This document shows positions 1-19,700 of a stretch of DNA of 64,000 nucleotides, piece by piece. How positions within the stretch are numbered: position 1 is the first letter of the stretch; each line of letters starts with the position of its first letter. A program made the translations under genes and the position numbers. The notes under the pieces are model-generated. The model made no database searches. It saw only the letters and a program-made list of their open reading frames with translations, and was not told where the DNA came from. This stretch comes from Branchiostoma floridae (taxonomy: Eukaryota > Chordata > Leptocardii > Amphioxiformes > Branchiostomatidae): positions 13,208,020 through 13,272,019 of the forward strand of contig NC_049980.1 in assembly GCF_000003815.2 (NCBI RefSeq). The letters are read 5' to 3'.

Positions 1-102
1 TTGCTGTTATTCTAAAATTATTCTAGGCATAGGAGACACCTCAGCTGTAAAAACCTAGAACATACACTTCTTATTTCATTCAGTAATATGAAATTAGAAT
101 AC

Positions 103-7739
<7,637 letters not shown>

Positions 7740-10700
7740 GGTTTTAAAAGGAGGGGAAATGCAGCGCACTTTTTTATGCAATCAGAAAATATACTACTCG
7801 ATTCATTCAGAAACGTTTACCTTTCTACAACTACTCTATTCCTGTCCCACGGAACAGTCTCCAGAAAACAGCGCGACCAAGTCACCTCGAATAATCGAGT
7901 CACCTCAATCAAGTTTTGTCTCAACCTGAGTGTGCCTTGATCCCTTCTTTTCCGTCCATTTTACTGTCCAGCCATGTTCAGCACGACCACTCCCAGCGAT
8001 ACGCACAAACAGCCTGTGGGCGAAAAATGCGTCAATCGAGACTAATTTTCCTCCCGACTCATGACTATTCAATGTTTAATCACCTCGCAGTGCTTGGGAA
8101 AACTAGTAGTCGCAGCTTTGCTGTCTCATATTTCTCAGAATATAATCAGTCTTTCCTAGAATATAATCATTGAACACAATGATTTTATCTAACATTCTAT
8201 TTGTCACTTGGACGATCTATTTTTTTACCTAAATTGAGTGTGTCTGTGTGTGTATACATTCAACAACAGGTCTTCGAATGTTTTTGTTTGTGTTGATCTT
8301 TCACCTTTCTATGGGTAAAAGGTCAATCTAGGTTCAAAAATATTTACAACATGTTGTAATCGCAGGCAGGATGGAAAGGTTGGCTTTTCCAGGGTCAATT
8401 TTTGTCCCGCAGACTAGAAGAAAAGTACACAGATCAGAACTAGCGAGAAATTCACAATTTTGAATAAAAAAAGAAATTCACAAATATTCTACTGATCGTA
8501 AGGTATCAAAGGTGAAGAAATAAATTATTGCTTTTGGTTATGTTTATATCTGTATAAAAGTAGTCTTTTGCGTGATTATATACTCTGAATGGTTTAAAAG
8601 ATCCTACTTCAAAATCAAAGTCCATAATATCAGTCATTGAAAAAATATTAGACTCTGAAACACAAACATGTCAGGAGTTAAAACGACAAAACCTCTTAAA
8701 ATAGATTTGTCTTAAACCAGGCAGTCTGCTATCAAAGCATTCGTTTTTCAGTCATTGCATAATAATTTCCATGGCTGCAATCAACTTCAAATTGAAAAAA
8801 GAATTCACAGATTTTACTCCTGCGTGAATTAAGTAGAGTTCTTGTATGTGCTGTGTGATTATAGCTCATCAACTATGCAACTAATTATGTACAGTAGTCA
8901 ATCCATCCCTTCCTGTCTACGGCAAAAGTGAATAGCATAGAAAATATGGTACTTGCGAAAGCACAGACAAACAAACGAAAAACAATACCTCCTCTTCCTG
9001 ACCCCATCACTGATGTACTGATACTTCCTGTTACCCTGCAAGTTTGACTTTGTGGTGATCCCATTTTCCTATCCATTTCCTACTTCTCTACTGACTGTGT
9101 ACTCAAACTACCCACACAGCCGAACATACCCATGTATTAAACAAACACAGCAAAAGCACTCTTATACAGAAGCAAAAAAATCTAACGCGGACACAAGACT
9201 TAAGAATACGTCCAGTCTGACTGTACATAATGTAATCCTTCTCTAGGTTATACTGCAAACCTCGCGCATTCTCCCGTCCCCATGAAAGATATGTGCTGGA
9301 GTAAAAGTTAGCACTATCGGAAATTTGCGGCAAGCATGGACGTCTCATGAAGGATATACGCCTGACAATAACGCCAAGTGACCTAACTACCCAGATGGGA
9401 TATAAATGATCGGTACTTAGCAACTCAAGCATCGGCTGGCCTCTTTTCACTTCCGCTTGGGAACATGCACGTACTCAGGAGACACCTACGTGCTCGCCAT
9501 CACGTTTAGACTCATCCCGTTTCTTATATGGTTGTAGGATAACACTGAACACTGTAAACTTAAAAAAGTAAAATATAGAGAAAAACAACAATGTACTTTT
9601 CTTTTCAGAGGGAAATAATGAAAACAAAATAATGAATAAAAAAACATCCATAAACATCAAATTGCTCGATACATCATAAAAAAAGCTAAGCTAGCTAAAC
9701 ATAAGAACTTGCATTCAGTCTCCCGCTATGTGGTAGAGAGCAGTTCTTTTATAGAGGAAGCTTTGTAGAAAACATATACTTATCCACGTAAGAAAACATA
9801 TCGTGAATCTCAGAGAGACAAAAATCATTTAGAAATTGACCAAATTTTATAGACGTTACATATTGACGTACTTCCCACTCGTTAGCCTTGAAAGATAAGA
9901 TATGCAGCCACGGCTCTATCGTGTCGTTAAGATCTAAATCTCTATTTCTTACCACATGTCAAGGTCCAGGAACGTCTTTGTATCTTTACAGTATCTCCAA
10001 GGATTTCCGTTTATATCAAGACGCGTCCTTAAATTGGGTCGGGTTTAATGGCCGTGTGATTAATTTTATCATCTCAACTTAGTGTAGCAGTTTGAAACAG
10101 AGAAAAGATGAAGAAAGGATCATTCATTTCTTTCGAAGAGGATTATTTTTGTAGAAATTATATTCTTTTATCGTTAGATATATTGATAAACTTATGATTG
10201 ACCATGAATGCTGCAGAATTGTTATGTCCAGTTCAGCATAAACTTTCCCTTTGTCATTATGCCACCATGTAACAGTGGTACAAGTGATCAATGGACAAGG
10301 CATCTTGTATCAACGCAGATAAGCCTATTTACGCCATAAACCAACTGTTTCATATCTCCACTTTCCTACCTGTCGATTATAGCATGATAACAGCCACGTC
10401 CATAACGTCATGCCAATAACATTTAGAATCAGGTGAAATGTCATCTTAAAACAGTAGTTATTTTGTCTTTATAATGCATTTATCAATTTGTCTTAATAGC
10501 ACGGTGTTTAAAGCGATACCTGGCGTTTTATGGTGGACGCAAATTTCGACGATCCCAATGGTATTCGTATTTACCCTTTGACGGCATCCAAACGTTTAAA
10601 ACTTCCTTGATCAAACTAAACGTTTACATGTCCCCGGAGATCGACCAGAGGACGTGCTGGGACAATGAAAGTTGCCATTAAAAAGATTGCCTCCTTTATA

Positions 10701-11052
10701 ATTTTCTGAAACAGACTACAATAGACATAGTCACATGATCGGAAGTAAACCAACGTAAATTGAAGCCGACTGTGCAATGCCTGCTTGGCTTTGAATCACC
10801 TTTGCTACGAGGTTCTGAGAACGCCTGGGGAACGATTGGTGCACAAACAATGTGTGGAGTTCTGAAAGACGGTTCAAACTAGGGACAGCGATAGACTTCA
10901 TGCGTCATGGGAAGTCTAAAAAAGCGACAGCTGACACTCAAGACTGAAGATGTGCACTGGATGTGGGTGGAGCGCGGAGGTCTGACTACTGACGCAAACA
11001 CGCCTGGCTAAAAAGCAGCTACGGTTACAAGAGTTCGCTACTTCTTGTCAAG
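7740..11052. other. Intergenic region between the kinase and prokineticin-like genes
   Basis: No exon of a recognisable family was seen on either strand. The first part must hold the kinase 5'UTR and promoter, which I could not delimit. The last few hundred bases are the likely promoter of the gene starting at 11053. Open frames such as 9103-9450 (-) have no recognisable domain and are treated as chance. Confidence 0.5.
11008..11015 (+). promoter_or_regulatory. Possible TATA-like box of the prokineticin-like gene
   Basis: CTAAAAAG lies 38-45 bases before the ATG at 11053. The spacing suits a short 5'UTR, but the match to TATAAA is weak. Confidence 0.3.
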
Positions 11053-14000
11053 ATGATCACGAAGACTCTTCTTCTACTGCTGCTGTATTTCATTCTGTAT
11101 GGTGCAGGACAAGGCATTGTCTTTACAGGGGTAGGTCACTTCAGTCGTTTGAAGACAATTAGTTATTTGCTGTAATATGTTTTTTTAATGATTTTAATCT
11201 CATTTCTTATTAATGTAATCAAGCGTTGGAAAAAGAAAGCACGGTAGGTACTTGTCTGCATTTATAGGGACAAATTAATTTTCAGTCCGGGAAGTTGCCA
11301 AAAAATTGTCCTATTTGTTTACTTTCCGTACATAAGAATCTAGTATTTTTCTTTTGTTAATGCTGTATGTTCGAGATTTAAACCTGTAGAATTTTCTTTT
11401 AATTTCGACACGTTAGCAATAAATTGATGTTCCGCTGTGTTTCTGCAACCTGTAAGATTTTATATTGCCTGCTATGGTGTTCTAGTACTTTTTCAAGACT
11501 AAAAGTTGTACATTGCATAATCTGTCAGACTTCCAGACAAGCAAAAATTACCGTATCATTGTTGAGCTTCCAAGCATAATAACCTAACGTAGGCAGAAGT
11601 GCGTATACATGATGACTGTACTGGTCGTTTTGTATAAGCTTCGAAGCAAACTGTCTTACTGTCGCGCGAGTTGACGCAACTTAAGGTTTTTACCACACAA
11701 TTGCTTCAGCCTTCCTGAAGATAACATCGAAGAACCTGGGGCTCAAAAAATTGGTTTCTACGTGGTCTATTGTAATGTGATTTTCCACAAGATCCAATTT
11801 TCATATGTTTTCTCCATTTCCACTTTCGCAAAGTAGTATGACATATGTCTTGCTTTTACGACCCTCGCTTCTCTTCAGCAGTATCTTTGACTTCAAAATC
11901 CAAGGCCTGACATGACGCATACCGAAGAGAAGAAACATTTCTCAATGGATGAGCTAAACGACAGTTTAATAGGCGCCTTGGGCCTGCCTCGCGGCGACTT
12001 GCACAGTCATGCTTCTGCCCCGGCAGATAGGGTGGCTAGCTGAACTGCCACATGATTCTGACATCACAAGCACCAGAGTCCCGTACAGTTTACTAGCCAA
12101 AACTTTTCTCTTGCTTCACTCTGGACTAGTAATTTTCTTCAATCATTGTACAGTACATACCTCCCAAATTTTCGATGTCTATCAGCACATCTTCGTCAGG
12201 GGGAATGACCTAGTCTCAGTTCTCTGGACTAAACTTGTATTTTGCAAATCTCAAACAAGTGAAGGAAAGTGTTAAATAGTCTTTACAAGTCGCATGTGAA
12301 GCCCCTGTCACACATACGACCATGTGGCCTCCCGACCTTCTCCAGACCACGCGAGTAAGTCGCAAGCAAGATCATCTGCGGTTGGGAGTTGGTCAGCGAA
12401 GTTTTTAAAACTTGGCTGGCAAATTTTATAAAATCAAAGCTGGAAAAGTCATATTCTACTTGGATGCCATTAGAGGGGTAAACTGAAGGTAGCTAGAACA
12501 GGATGGGTTCCAGTTAACTCCCAATCCAAAGCTGACGAGGTTGCGGAGTCGTCGGAAGCACAGATGTGGCATTAGGTTCTGAAATCTGAATGTCTGACGA
12601 GCTACAGGCTGATCAGCCTCTCATGCTAACATCAGACTTAAAGCTAACGATTTCAAGCTGAATACTTCAAGCTAAACAAATGGATATTGTTTAATCGTTA
12701 TCTGAAGTTGTAGGGTAGATTTTAGGACGGTCGGCATATATCTGAGAGATGACAAACACGTGTGTCTAATGTTTTCAAATTTTCAAGGCAACTCATGACC
12801 TCTGGACAGTCTGGTGCTTTTAACACGTGTACAAGTAGTTCAGGTATGCCAAACGATTAACATACGTCATGCTGTGTAACGAGTCTAACGACTAGCCTAT
12901 TTAGGAGATTTAGATTTCATTGTGCATTCACTAATGCACGACATGATTGCAGCAGAATACATCTGTAGTAATTTTTCCTTTGTTGGAATATTGGTTATCT
13001 CGCTGTAATGCATTCCTCTGTCAACTGAATTGCCATACCTAGTTGAGCTAATTTCATGGAATTTCGAATGTCCAATAGATGCCACGTTATATTTACAGTT
13101 ATTTGTGTTGGTTGGTCGATAGCAGTAGGCTTAACAAAAGCTATTTTCAGACCTTACTTTAACCGTATTGCAGCACTGGGTAAATGAGAGTAAGCCTACA
13201 CGTTATTGGGGTCTTGGGTAGCAGCATGGTATCTATCTGTATCCAGTAGGACAAAGGACGTTATATTACGTCCAAGGTAGGACGAGTTTTTACAAAATAA
13301 GAGACCTTTGGTGGGTAGTTTCATCAACTACCTCGAGTGTTAAAGATAGAAAGTTACAAGTAAACGTTGTCATTAATGCACAAATTGTGCCCATACAAGT
13401 GCAGTTCCATCCATGGTGCCTTCTACAACATAGCGAGAGTCTGAACGAATGTGACGGTAGCCTGTAGTTTAAACCGCGTAACGTTGTCATTAATGCACAA
13501 TTTGTGCCCAAATACAAGTACACTTCCGTCCATGGTGCCTTTTACCACACAGCGAGAGTCTGAATGACGGTAGTTTATGCTTTTAAACCGAGTTTTAAAC
13601 GTTGTCATTCATGCACAATTTGTGCCAAAATATAGCCCCATCCATGATGCTTTCTACCAAATAGCGGGAGTCTGAATGCATGTTCATTTCTGACTGTAGC
13701 CTGTAGTCCTACCTTTTGCTCCCAACTATCGCCACCCCAGGTAACATTTGACATTGTAAAGATTCTATATACTATTGTAATTGACATTGTAAAGATTCTA
13801 TATGCTATTGTTATTGACATTGTAAAGATTCTATATACTATTGTAATTGACATTGTAAAGATTCTATATGCTATTGTAATTGGCATTGTAAAGATTCTAT
13901 ATGCTATGTTCGTACACAAATTAAAGTAAAACACGTAACAACAAGCTTTCGATCAGTCCTCTGATACTTCTGACCCATTCCTCAACCAAGACAGGGCCCG

Positions 14001-14476
14001 GGCCGATACTGACAGCCGGGCAACTTTGATTCGTTGCTAACGTCACGTGACATACATGTACAGCTGTAGGCTTTGGGTCGTTTCAACTTGAGAACGATCA
14101 AAGGATTGGTCGACAGCTTCTCGGTAAGCGCTTCGAGTTGTGTATGGAAATAGAGTGTGAAGTCTTACCAACATATGGCAAAATTCAAAGAGCTGTGAAA
14201 ATTCCGTTCTGTGTTTCCTTGCAGGAATGTCAAAGCGACGATCACTGCTTACGTCACGTGTCTCCTGACACCTGCTGTGCGTTCTGGGACCCAAAGGGGG
14301 CACTGAACGTCTGCAAGAAGCTAGGAGAGTGGCAACAACTCTGCCAGGTCACCCCACAAGACATCCCCTACCCGTTCGGCGGTAGGAAACTCACGTGGGT
14401 GTGCCCGTGTGGAGTCGACCTCACCTGCCGACCACTGCTCCCAGGCGCAAAGTTTGGAACATGCCAGCTCATTTAA
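11053..14476 (+). CDS. Secreted prokineticin-like peptide
   Basis: Two exons, 11053-11130 and 14225-14476, joined in phase 0 (GGG|GTAGGT donor, TTGCAG acceptor), give 109 residues. Residues 1-20 form a leucine-rich signal peptide. The predicted mature protein starts near IVFTGEC, which lines up position for position with the AVITGAC start that activates vertebrate prokineticin receptors. Ten cysteines follow with spacing C-x5-C-x8-CC-x11-C-x9-C, then CPC, x5-C and a final C, as in prokineticin, colipase and Dickkopf-C folds. In vertebrate PROK genes, as I recall, the first coding exon also ends right after AVITG. The product is expected to be a small secreted ligand for a G-protein-coupled receptor. 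Both introns and cysteines argue against a pseudogene. Confidence 0.85.
13363..13705. repeat. Minisatellite, three units of about 108-127 bp
   Basis: AACGTTGTCATTAATGCACA starts at 13363 and recurs at 13490. A slightly changed form starts at 13598. Each unit includes the CCATCCATGGTGCCTT-type segment and an AGCGAGAGTCTGAA-type segment. Confidence 0.85.
13749..13907. repeat. 33 bp tandem repeat, five units
   Basis: TGACATTGTAAAGATTCTAT begins at 13749, 13782, 13815 and 13848, and a TGGCATT variant begins at 13881. The units end in ACTATTGTAAT or GCTATTGTTAT alternately. Confidence 0.92.
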
Positions 14477-16760
14477 TCATCAAGGTAACGAATCGGGCCG
14501 TCAACTCTCAACGCGGTAAAAGCTCATCATAAGGATTAGTCTTGGACATTTCACTTTGAATAGGAGCCTCCACAAGCAGACAAAGTCTTGCCGGACAAGA
14601 TAGAATATGCTAGCTCTAAGACCAGTATCACCCGGATTGGAACAAAGGTGGGGCAAGCACACCTAGATAGGCTAAGTGTTACATGTGTTATACTTCAGTT
14701 CAGTTCATACTAAAGGGCCTGGTCCACTCGTCAAAGGATCGTCGTTCGATTGCAAACTGTTGTCATTCTTAGGACAGTAACGCATATATGTCCTACATAT
14801 AGATCCTACAAGATTCAAAAGTTCGTCATGATTATGGATCATTATCGGTGGTTTGTTCTGTCATGGCCTGTTTGAAATTCATTTGACATCAACAAAGTTG
14901 CACGACGGCGTTTGATGAATGTGACCACGCCGTTGTTGTCACATTGCCCAGATATGTCTGTGAAACTTCAGATGTGAAAAAAAGGCATTCGTATTAGAAA
15001 TTGGTGCTATGCTTCAAATTACAAGCATTAGTATATAGCAACACGTTTGCAGGAGTTATCAGGGGTCCATTCCAATGCCTGGGGGGGGGGGGACTAAGCA
15101 TTCCATTTTGCCACACTTGAGAGCACGTCCACCACCACTTCACTGGGATTACTTGAAGGCCGTCATTACATAGGGCACAGTTGACATAAGAAGTGAAGGG
15201 CAACGTTTCATGACGTGATACGTAAGTTATTTTGCTGATCAGATGATCAGGCGAATTCACTGTTTTCAAAATTCCTTACCGAAGTGAAATATGTACAAGA
15301 TGAAGAAAGTCAACTGTTACAATACCTCCAATGGTAAATCTTAATAAATAAAAGATATTAAAACAAGAACATAACATAGATTGACCTGTTACTTTTTACT
15401 ATACCATGTTACGAGTGGACTCAAGAGTGTTGAACAACAGCTTTTATTTTCAAAAGCATTCCCAACATTTCTCTTTGATCATGTCCCATTGATTCCTGGC
15501 ACAAAACGTGCCTAAATGAAAGGGCCTATGTGTAATCAAAGTATTTTGAGGAAACAGAAGTTTGAAAATCTTACCTACGTACGAAAATCTCTTGTGGCTA
15601 AACTGGTGTACTGTCAATTGTGTGGAGCAACATGTACAAGTACAATTATAGAAATTGCACCTGGCAAACAGGGGAAAATGTCAAAACAAATAAAATCATC
15701 TGTATAGAATATACATCTGTATTTGTATTCATATTTCTGGAAGATATTCACAACCAAACCATGACAGTCTACATAAGCTGTTGGAAATCAATGTCTGGGG
15801 CTTGCTGTTACCAGGTTTGCCATAGCATTTTCACAAACATTAAATGCGTACCAATATGATGTACTGGAATACAGACGAATCACTATGTGAAAACGTACGC
15901 ATTTTATACACACGTCACTATTCGAAAATGGACATTATAGGATATGCATGAATCACTTTATGAAATGCATCAATCTTATGTGATACGTACAAACCTTATG
16001 CAAAACAGGGCAAACACCACAGGGTCATATGACATTGTATCATTTAGGCAGGGAGTCTACAGGTTTTCTTCATGTTTCTGTCTATGATATTTTGATTTTA
16101 GACCATTGAACAAGGTTATACCAATCCCATACAATACATAAATACAAAAATGTGAGCTTTGTACCAACAAAGTCAACATTTTATGGATAGAAGTGACAGA
16201 ACCAGGGCTGATGGTGGTTGGCTGGTTTTGCCAGTTCATGAGAATCACATAAGAGGCAACCCTGAAGTTACATCATCAATTGAAAAAAAAGTCATATCTG
16301 AATGCAGATCTATATTCCAAAACGTAACCTTTTACATAGAAGAGTTACATCATGTATCCAATAACAGCATAATTTGTAAGAATTCAGGAAGAACATGAAG
16401 AGTATGTATCAGTCTCCTTTATCAAATTCATTTCATTCTTCTAAACATCTTTAATGTTATAAGTTACACGATGCATTTCTTTTTTTGCCATTGATGCTTA
16501 TCTGCCTCATCTTTAATATGTATTTTTTCTATCAAGCTGTTTAAAAGCCTTATATCTAATATCAGAAATGTACATGTAAGCACAGCCAGCTTGTGCAGAA
16601 TCTACATTACCCAACCATCGCCTCCTAACCAATCCCAACCTTCTGCAGTCCATGTTGGGGTAAAATTGGTCACACTACTCCCGACTAACTTCCAGTTGGG
16701 CAGTGGTCAGAGAGGCCAGGATGGGGAAAGGTCCTAAATGTGTCCTCATCTTTTCTGCCT
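14477..16760. other. Convergent intergenic region (3' ends of two genes)
   Basis: The prokineticin-like gene ends at 14476 and the minus-strand protease at 16761, so this segment holds both 3'UTRs. Overlapping AATAAA signals at 15343-15354 could serve the plus-strand gene, about 870 bases after its stop. No coding region was recognised. Confidence 0.5.
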
Positions 16761-19700
16761 TTACTGACTGAGCCAGTCTTGGATGTGAACCTTTATGGTT
16801 TCCCTTGCTTGTGTCAGCTCAGGAGGGTCCCCAAACCTGGCTGGGTACATGTTGGCACAGTGTGCAGTTCCTGTTGGAAGTCAAGAAAAAGAATCATATA
16901 TATATATATATATATTTTGTCTTTTCTATAAATTTGCATACAAGTAGAAACTCTGATAAATATGATTTTCTTTAAAAAAAAAGAAGGAAAACCTAATGAT
17001 GAAAGGACTAAAAGATTAATGAAAAACACACAGTTTAGTTTTCTTTTTAAGTTCTTGCCATTTACCTTTTATGTAGACAGCATGTAGGTCTGTGCCTTTG
17101 GGATCCTCAGTTATTCCCAGAGCATGCCACGGATCAATCGACCCATTTGGGAAGACGATCTTTGTTCCTGCGATCTTCAGAGCACCATAGTTGGTGTTTG
17201 TTCTCCGTATGCCTTCCATGAGTGTAGACTGGTTGAACTGAGGTCCATAGATATCCGAACATTGCTGTAATGAAAAACTGGGAAGGGAAATAAGATGTTA
17301 CCAAATTTACTTCATGTGGATGGATTTCTTGACATCATTTCACAACTTTATAACTATGTAAATGGTACATTTTTCATGTTTTTAGGATGGTTTGCAATGA
17401 GACACTAGGAAGATATCAACCAAAATTCCTTCAACATCAGTTCAAATGCATTTAACTTTTAAGTCCCACCTCAGGGAAATCAAAATTCATCCATCACAGT
17501 AATTACGTTAGTCTCGCATCAATTTGACATCTGATGATAAAGATAATTTCTGATATTTATTTAACTTATTGCTTGATACTTTGGAAAAAAAGAAGTTGAT
17601 ATCATAGAGAAATGGCATTAATATAGAAAAGCTCCTGTGCATTAAGTGTGAAGATGAAACACATTACAAGCCCATTAGAGAAAAGGCAGGATCAATGGGA
17701 TGAGACCTTGTCAGTGACAGAACATATGTTTGCTGTAATTCCCACTGGAACTGCCAGGAGGCAGGATAGTAAGGGATGGTCATAAAGCCCATTGAGTTTT
17801 ATTGAATGTACATCTACAGCATTGATGTAAACTTTCATAGGCAATATTTCCAGGATTATTCACAGAAGTTGGGTGGCATTTCTTTGATATCAGTATAACC
17901 AGTAAGTCAGTCCATTTTTTCTGGTAGGTAAATAGTAATACATCCCACTGGTATATCCTTTAACATATCTTTTTCTCATATTTCAATATTTACACAGAAT
18001 ACTAATAAAGGTATAAGCAATGACAACAAAAAATTATATTTGAGATCCTGAAGTCAGATGATTAATGTGATTCAAGTGGGATCTTTTGACAAAAAGAGGT
18101 AGTGACACACTTGACATCAAAGCTTCCTCCCAATCATTTTGTGACATACACCCATTAGGGAATCCCTTTGTTGGAGGTAAGTGCACCAACAGCAGCCATG
18201 ATAACTGCACACTTGGGGAATGGGACACCAGAAACACATGAGTCATCCCCGTCCCTCTCCATAAACTCAGCTCATGGGATGTTTATACGAGTATCAAAAG
18301 CAATTTTCTGGATCAGAGTTCATGTAATCAATGATCAAGGCCCAAGAAGTAGCATTCTATATACTAGTACACTTTGAACAACGAAACAGAAAACCTGTTT
18401 ATAGCATCGTGGCTTAAATGACCTTTATAGAATAATGCCGTATGTATAGCACATTATTTCAGAAAAACTTGACATGTGGTCATGACTTACCAGTATATTA
18501 CATTGATGACATTAAGTATTTATTTATCTATTAGGAATAATAATTTGGTTCACTGATTGAACTGTACATGCAAAGAAAGACACACTATGAAAAAAATTTC
18601 CAGTTGAAGGCCCCTGAGATATAAAAAAAAAAATCTGGACATGTATGTCGCTTCTGTATCCTGTTATAGATTTTGAAGCGTCCAAGCTTTTCACTTTGAG
18701 GTCCTTAACCATGTAAATCCTTATAGGGGAAACACTGTGTTTTGCTACCTTGCACGTACAGTCTCTGAGGGGAATTTTAATTTTAATTCTGATGAATATG
18801 GCAGATGATTTTAAAACCAGGTGTACAATTGATCAACATCTTGCTTTTGATGACAGTTTTGGTATATTATGATGTTTGATTTAGTTACTATAATTCAATG
18901 ATTCAAAGAACGCAGAGTTGTACTAACCTGAGGGGAAATCCATCCCCAAAAGGCTGGTTTGGTGAGTCTGAAGTCTGGTAAAAACCAAACTCTGTACAGG
19001 TCTGATAGATCCACTGGCGACCTACAAAACAACATGTACGAGTCATTAGCACAGGTTTGATAATTTTCTCAACTTCTGGTACATTTTGCATCAAATTTCT
19101 GTTTTCTTGGGTGGGTTGACTTAAGTTAAGTTATAGCACTGTAGTTATGTAGATGCCATACTTTGTACCTCGTACAATTGTTGCGCAATTAAGTTATTTG
19201 TGTATTCTTAAAAAATTACCACACAATGTACTCCGAATCACCGTCTGTCTCACCCCCACCCGACTGCTATATGGCCACAGTCAAGCTAGTACGTATACCT
19301 TAATAGGTGATACAGAACACACTGTGACTCACAGTCTCTATATAAAAGTTAACTAGTTCCAACCTCCTTCTGAAGCTGCACTCTCCCAAGACGTCTCGCG
19401 GAGCTCCTTAATCATGGCTGAATAGGAGACATCCAGACATTTCTGTTTGTAAGTTTCCATCATCAGGTAGTTGACAGCTGCATACCTTTCCTCAACTGGC
19501 ATGTGCTTGGAGTTGTCATTCATGATGTTACACAGGACATCCAGGGTGATGTTTGTGCCCACTGCACCCTGGAAACACAGCAGGAAATACATGTCACTAT
19601 AGAATTATTACCTCCATGTATGAAGGTATTGTTTTCAGTATGTCTGTCTGTGTTTCATGACTCAGAAAGGTTGCAGAGTGATGGAAAGTATATATATGGG

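Larger units (their letters stand above)
11131..14224 (+). other. Intron of the prokineticin-like gene
   Basis: This 3.1 kb intron carries two tandem repeat arrays (13363-13705 and 13749-13907). Near 12301 there is a fragment beginning GCCCCTGTCACACATACGAC that looks like the end of a dispersed element; I did not find a second copy in this window. No additional exon was recognised. Confidence 0.5.
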
